Origin: Acanthopleura granulata
Lineage: Eukaryota > Mollusca > Polyplacophora > Chitonida > Chitonidae
Assembly: GCA_016165875.1 (NCBI GenBank)
Contig: JABBOT010000013.1
Span: forward strand, 9,931,478 to 9,995,477
DNA length: 64,000 nt
Reading direction: 5' to 3'
Part shown: positions 58,417 to 64,000 of the stretch, piece by piece
How the letters are laid out: the number at the start of each line of letters is the position of its first letter
Position numbering within the stretch: position 1 is the first letter of the stretch
Position numbers and translations under genes: made by a program
Notes under the pieces: model-generated
What the model was told of the DNA's origin: nothing
What the model saw: only the letters and a program-made list of their open reading frames with translations
Database searches by the model: none

Positions 58417-61400
58417 CTACACTAGGACCTCTTTTGTTCCACAGCATCCACAGAATAACGACCAAGCGAATAACAAGAGCAGAAGCTGAAATCAGAAAAG
58501 TTAGGGACTAACTGATTGGTTCATTTAAATAATTCATTTCCGTCATAAAGACGACTGTATTTATTGGTAATTTGCGCCATATTCAAGACAACATTACGAT
58601 GGAGGGGAAATTAGGTAGGCACGGGGGATATCCATGACAATCCGCAGGTTGCTGGCAGACCTTGCCACGTGCGGCTGGAGAGGAAGGCAGCATGAGCTGG
58701 AAGGAGTTCAACTGACCGCAGTGGTGAGGGGCTCCTGGGTCAATGTGCTGCGTCAACACACTAAACATCAGGCAACGGTGGCCCCCTGCTTTCTATTCGC
58801 GAAAAGAATCTTTTGTAGAAAGTTCAGCAAAAAAATGTTTGCTAAATTAATATTTCACTCACTCGTCCATCAGACGCGTTTGCAAATCAACGGGCAACTC
58901 GACTGATTCAGGGGCTGACTCGGCTGATCGACCTTAATTAACAAACATCCGGTGCTTCATGAAATACATGATTAAGTGACCAGTTGACAGACTGACCCAG
59001 TGATTCATTGACTCCCCGAAGAGAAGGGATTTGTATCTGGGCTATGATGGTAATTCGCGTTGCTACACATCAATCCATCGAACAATCGATAAATCAATGA
59101 ATCAATCTATCAATGAAACAACCAATCAAATTCACGACAGCAATCTCGATAGAACGCGACTACCTATCTAGACTCATGAGAATTACCTGCTTATATATGC
59201 ATCGCAACTAATCCATGTGTTATCTGTCAATACACAAGAGACTTTTCTTATATTGACGGATTTACTGGTTCTCCTTGATGATGGCAGGCAGGTTGATGAA
59301 TGGATCACTACAGGATCGTTACAAGTAGGTGGTTGTGAGGTGGTAATTTAATTAAGTCACGTCTACACCAGACTGACTTACACATTAGGACACCAATAAT
59401 ACTCCCCACTTACACCTCCCCCGCTCCCACCACCTTCCGAAGACGCATGAAAATTCATTTACACGCCTAGCATATGGAACAGAAGTTGCTCTTCCGTAAG
59501 TATTTACCTGTGTGATGACAGTGGCTACTCCCACGCCGATTATCATCAAGCTGGCTTTGAATAACTGTCTCTTTATTTCTCTGTAACATCCCTGAAATGA
59601 AAAAAATAATAGATGAGTGAATAATATAGTGAATAAAAAATAAATACAAAAGCTTTTGTGCCTAAAACGTAAGGCTGAAAAAATTGAAAATCGATGTCAG
59701 GTTAGAGAAAAAGTCCACGATACTCCCTGCATAACTGTGATAAGTAATGAACAGTAGGGGGAAATTACATTTATTTATTTAATTGGTGTTTTACGCCATA
59801 CTCAAGAGTATTTCTCTTATACCACGGCGGTCAGTATTATGGTGAGAAGAAACCGGGCAGAGCCCGTGGGACACACACGACCATCCGCAGGTTCCTGGAG
59901 GACCACGTATGGCCGGAGAGGAAGCCAACAAGAGGGGGGATATTCTAGTTGGTGTTAACATTGTTCTAAAGTACGACGGTATAAATGTGAATGAAGTAGG
60001 AATACAGTAGGACGTTCCCAACGAGATGCAGTGATAATCGTCAATGTACAACAATACCACGCAAGAATATTTCTCTCCAACCGGTTTCAGCCGTCAGAGT
60101 AACAGCTGTATCAAAGTCCCCAACTGAACAAAATCGCCATGAAAACGGCTCCAAACTTGGTCTGTAACATATCTAGATGAGGCCACATACCAAGTTTTGA
60201 TCACATAGGATGAACCCTCACCATAAAAGACCAGAAAAGATCCAACACAGGAGAGATACGGCATTATAAAATTTGTGAAATAACGAACATGCTGCCAAAA
60301 CCTTGAACTTGAAGTGTAAGTTCTAATGGTGAAGCCATGTACCAAGTTACGATTCGAATGATATATAAGCAAAGACACACAGACACATGTGGCAGCTAAA
60401 TACCGCTCCAGCCCGATCATTAATTCACAAGTCCTGTACAACGTCTATAACCCTTATTGCAAGTGTAGTATAAGTAAAATAAACCTGTTTTGAAAATTTC
60501 ACGTGGTGGAGCGTTTACAAAATACTGAAGGAATGGGTAACAGAGGAAGCAAAAAAAAAAAAAAAAACAAACCCAAGCTATTTGTCACCAACTTTCCAGA
60601 TTTTTCGTCTTATTTCAAGTAAGCATGGCTTAAATGACTTTGGCAGCACTGCTCATAAACTTTCCGGAATAAATACCTTCACAAGCCCCTATTATAATTT
60701 AACTTTAATTCTTTTGTATATTGTATATTTATTCATCAACAAGATTCATGCCCATATACAAATACACACTACATTATCTAAAAGATTACTGGCGGGAATA
60801 AAATCCTTTGAGAATTGATCTGTCCCGTTTAGAAGTGTTAATACTTATCACTAAGTGCAAGTGCGGTATAAGTTCGTTCAAACTGGCTTCGGGAAAAACA
60901 TTCAAGAGTAGAACTTCAAACGTCAATGAACCATGACTTACAGCGTTTGTCCAGGTGTTGGTCGTGTTCCATGTGGGATAGCAGCGGCCGCCGATGGGCT
61001 TCAGGTCGGTGTAATCATCCGGGTACACCCAAGGGTTGGAATATTTACAACACGACAGAGGGACGGGCCAAGTCGTGTCGGTGGCGTTCAAGTTGTCGGT
61101 CTTGTGCCAGAAGGTGGCGTCTCGGTAGTCCTCTTCGTCCAGCACGCCGCAACATTCCAGCTGCCAAGTTTGAGAAGTAGGACAGTGATGAGATGGGATT
61201 AATAGCAAATGTGGAGAAAACAATAACTTACAATGCACTAAATATCCTCACCCATAAGCACAATTTGAGGACCTAATGTACTTACGAAGTAACGGCAGCA
61301 CATGTCAACTGACCGTGAAAATGGGTCAAGGACATTCAATACAACAGAGACATTCTACGTAAAAAGTTGTACAAACGATCAATAGAGATGTTGTTTCCAA

Positions 61401-62903
61401 ACCTATGCCAAATTATTGCATACATTACTCTTCTGCTCTTGAAAAACATTGACCATAGCCACAGAAATGAATAGGGTTCTCAATGTCTCTAATGTCCCAA
61501 GAATAGCCCATATGCGGTAGAAAATTGGTAAACCTGGCTAAAACGATCATGAGATATACAGTGTTTACAAAGTGTTTCCAAAGCTATGGAGAGACGGACG
61601 GGCTGACGTGCTACTACAACACCTCTATGGCAAATCTGGTCGAGAAGTTAAGGGTGAAGTGAGAAACTGTATCGAACATACATCCATATGTCTAATTTCA
61701 TCAACGCAGGTCTAAACTGACTTTATCTAAAAGGCCAACTCAACAATATTTGTCCATCTCTTCCGGAAGGATCCTTAGATGACTGTCAAAACAAGGCACA
61801 ACAGTTTCAACCCAAACAGCGCACCCTTGGAAATGGTGCTTTAATGTAGCTGATGTTATTTTGGGGTTTTCACGGTGTTGGAGCCTGAAAATTTTTGACT
61901 CAGTGCCTTAACTTGACCCCCAAACAGGCCTGTAAGGACACCCCTTGTCTGCACAAATGGTCAAAGAAGTCCCAGTAAATGTGTCTGGATATTAAGGGCA
62001 CACCAACGACAAGCAAGTCGTAAGAAATCCCAATGGAACTAAAGGCGCATGATTAGTTCTGCTTTAGTTTTCTTCACATGTAAATCTGCCCTTCTCCACG
62101 GAACACACGGAATAAAAATAATAAACAATCCACCACCATAATCACAGAATTCTTGTCGACACTTTTGTTCACTGTACCTCGTACTGGATCGCGTCCCACG
62201 TGGTGGAGAAGGCGTTAACGCCTTTGTCCGGTTTCCTGGGCATGGCGTAACTTTGTGACAATGACACCTTCAGAGCCGACCTAAACTTGCCCTCAATCTG
62301 AATAAAGATAAAAAAAAAGCATAGAATGTAGATTGATTTGTACTGATTCACCTAAATCAGACGCGTATGAATAAAGGCTGTGTTTTCTGTGTGTTTCACT
62401 TTCTGTGCAGGTGAGGAGGATTTCGGCATCAGTGCGATCATATCTGCAAACATGCCGGACTGTCAAACAAGAACACATATTCGACCAATCATAATCAATA
62501 ACGTTGCAAGTACATCAACAGGGTGTCCCACTCAATGGTTACAAATGTTCAATCTATCTGTCATGTCACAAATGTTTTCACCAGGAATGGAATGACAAGT
62601 AACACTGTCACGAGAAGGGGTGATGGGACATCGCATATAGCGGATCTTTCCATTCCGCCATATACATAGCATGGATAAAATGCTAACACACTAAAATAAT
62701 ACATTTGCATTCCACAGTATAGGGTTACTGACATCTGGACCACGGGCTGAAATAATGACGGGACGTCTTTCTGGTAATGCATACACTGTCGTCAACACAG
62801 TACAGTGCATGGAAGGAGATCAACTCACCTCATCTCTGTAGATAATGGCGAGTATGATAGCGATAGCCTGTACTACGAGAGCCAAGATCAGCGCCACACC
62901 GTA
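58417..62903 (-). CDS. Tetraspanin, C-terminal five exons (partial)
   Basis: Four-pass membrane organiser of the tetraspanin family. Exons in transcript order: 62903-62829 (third membrane span, YGVALILALVVQAIAIILAI), 62297-62178 (start of the large extracellular loop), 61160-60942 (LECCGVLDEEDYRD to SCCKYSNPW and GGRCYP), 59591-59508 (GCYREIKRQL and the start of span 4) and 58485-58417 (rest of span 4, FCGCCGTKEVLV, TAG). All exons are phase 0 with GT-AG introns and give 188 residues. The CCG signature, a second CC, the single C and the final GC give six loop cysteines, the common disulphide set. NATD and NTTN are N-glycosylation sites. The first two spans and the start codon are off the right edge. 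The member cannot be named from this part. The exon at 62903 has degraded tandem copies on its acceptor side. Confidence 0.92.
58556..58785 (-). mobile_element. tRNA-derived SINE, diverged
   Basis: Reverse: GTAATTTGCGCCATATTCAA, CAATCCGCAGGTTGCTGGCA, GAGAGGAAGGCAGCATGAGC, GGTGAGGGGCTCCTGGGTCA, GGCAACGGTGGCCCC. The tetraspanin's last intron. Confidence 0.85.
59768..59932 (-). mobile_element. SINE, head truncated
   Basis: TTTATTTATTTAATTGGTGT, ACGCCATACTCAAGAGTATT, GGCGGTCAGTATTATGGTGA, GGGCAGAGCCCGTGGG, GGCCGGAGAGGAAGCCAACA. Confidence 0.9.
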
Positions 62904-63195
62904 CTGAAAAGAGAAAAGTACGGTGATACACGCGTGTACAAGGTGATGGGTTGAAAATGCTGAAATATGCAACAACCACCAGTAGAGGCAAGATCGGTGC
63001 CACCCCGAACTGAAAACAGAAAAGCATGGTCATATACGCGTGTACAAGGTGATGGATTGAAAATATTTCAGTTTTCAATGGCCACTACCAGAGCCAGGGT
63101 CAGCGTCAAGCCGTGCTGAAAACAGAAACATTACGTACCGTTTCCATAATCAGCGAACGATTAAATCCAAAGTCAGCGCCACACCTCTTACGGAA
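62904..63195. repeat. ~106-bp tandem copies of a tetraspanin 3' splice site and exon start
   Basis: In minus sense, three decayed copies of the acceptor and the first 25-45 bases of exon 62903-62829 lie upstream of it, with boundaries near 63010, 63116 and 63190 (spacing about 107, 106, 74). The copies read TTTTCAG then FGVAPILPLLVVVAY, HGLTLTLALVVAIEN with a stop, and a short RGVALTL without AG. The linkers share CGCGTGTACAAGGTGATGG. They break the reading frame and lack donors, so they are non-coding duplicates. Confidence 0.82.
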
Positions 63196-64000
63196 AACAT
63201 AAACGTTACCTCAAATACCGTTTCGCACAGTCAATGACTGAAACTGCTTAACTGATGAATGAGCAGGGGCCGGTTTCATTCAGGAAGACAAAGAAAAACA
63301 ACATGTACAATTACAACATCAAGGCCTAAAATGGTTACATTGGGTGAAACATAAATGGGGTTCCTTCACACAGTTATATATAATTCTGTGATTTGATCAC
63401 GATCAAATAAAACTGTCTACAATTATGTCGCACATACTGCGCAGGATGGATTTATTCATTTATCTCATTGGTGTTTACACCGTGCTCAAGAATATTTCAC
63501 TCCTATTATCGTCATAAGGGTTGCCGGTAGACCTGCAAGACAGATAATTTAACTTATTGAATTCACCGTATTCATTGTTTGATACTGCACCTTCTGGTGT
63601 AAATATTTGATATATTATCTGATTGGTGATAGAATATATATTAAAAAAGGTATGACGTGTATGAAAGACGAGAGATTCATAGGTGTGTACAAGAATACAG
63701 TCCAAATGTAAAACTGAATTCAGAGAAAATGTAACTTTCATCAACTGAATCAAAAGTGTTTCTTTAGTAATAAGGAATTTTGTTCATTTCAAAGTCTTCG
63801 GTATGACCAGACCCATGTTATGTAACCTGTTATATAGTTTGACGTTGAGCGATTGATCTTGAATTGGTTGATTGGTGTTTAAAAATTTCTCACTTAATAT
63901 GACGGGGGTCAAGTGAGGTCATTGGGTGGACCAAACCAGTGGCCTTAACCGAGCACCTGGCCAACCTATTGACATAAAGTGCAACTAAATGGAAACTGGG
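63196..64000. other. Right edge, tetraspanin intron or 5' region
   Basis: No further tetraspanin exon visible. SINE tail fragments in reverse orientation occur at about 63450-63512 (TATCTCATTGGTGTTTACAC, GCTCAAGAATATTTCACTCC) and 63870-63930. Nothing else recognised. Confidence 0.45.

Overview
This is eukaryotic nuclear DNA from an invertebrate animal, most likely a mollusc or another lophotrochozoan. Coding sequence is split into short exons with GT-AG introns. The products are animal families: a mitochondrial ADHFE1-type dehydrogenase, a seven-pass receptor-like protein, a sushi-domain secreted protein and a tetraspanin. The DNA between exons is crowded with one tRNA-derived SINE family whose 3' end reads like TATAAGTGAAATATTCTTGAG, then a GGCGTAAAACACCAATCAAA-like tail and TAAA repeats. 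I know this tail from mollusc and other lophotrochozoan genomes. The species cannot be named from sequence alone.

Layout: (1) about 0.6-4.3 kb is three consecutive minisatellites with units of 97, 68 and 72 bp. (2) 4.3-9.4 kb, minus strand: the 5' half of an ADHFE1 (hydroxyacid-oxoacid transhydrogenase) gene, whose remaining exons lie off the left edge. A 42-bp minisatellite is embedded in it. (3) 9.4-17.2 kb: no confident gene, but SINEs, a foldback element and degenerate tandem repeats. (4) 17.2-29.1 kb, minus strand: a complete eight-exon coding sequence (702 codons) for a seven-pass membrane protein resembling gustatory-receptor-like proteins. (5) 29.1-38.2 kb: gene-free, with SINEs, a foldback element and a SINE 3'-transduction pair. 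(6) 38.25-52.59 kb, plus strand: a complete 13-exon coding sequence (706 codons) with a signal peptide, a WAP-like domain and ten sushi/CCP domains. This is the architecture of nematode LEV-9 and Drosophila Hasp synaptic-cleft proteins. (7) 52.6-58.4 kb: gene-free with SINEs. (8) 58.4-62.9 kb, minus strand: the 3' five coding exons of a tetraspanin, continuing off the right edge. Every exon chain listed keeps codon phase across its introns.

The four genes do not form a pathway and are not an operon. What links them is an unexpected DNA-level pattern: in each, at least one local tandem array is built from a piece of an exon edge plus the adjoining intron or flank. The units carry copies of the 5' splice site (ADHFE1 twice, the receptor-like gene once, the WAP/sushi gene once), the 3' splice site (tetraspanin), or the stop codon with 3' flank (receptor-like gene). 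A single intact-length exon copy also lies in an intron of the receptor-like gene. I consider this repeated origin of minisatellites at exon boundaries, multiplying decoy splice sites, the most interesting signal in the window. The second is a SINE that appears to have carried about 190 bp of unique 3' flank to a new site 1.7 kb away, with a 13-bp target-site duplication.
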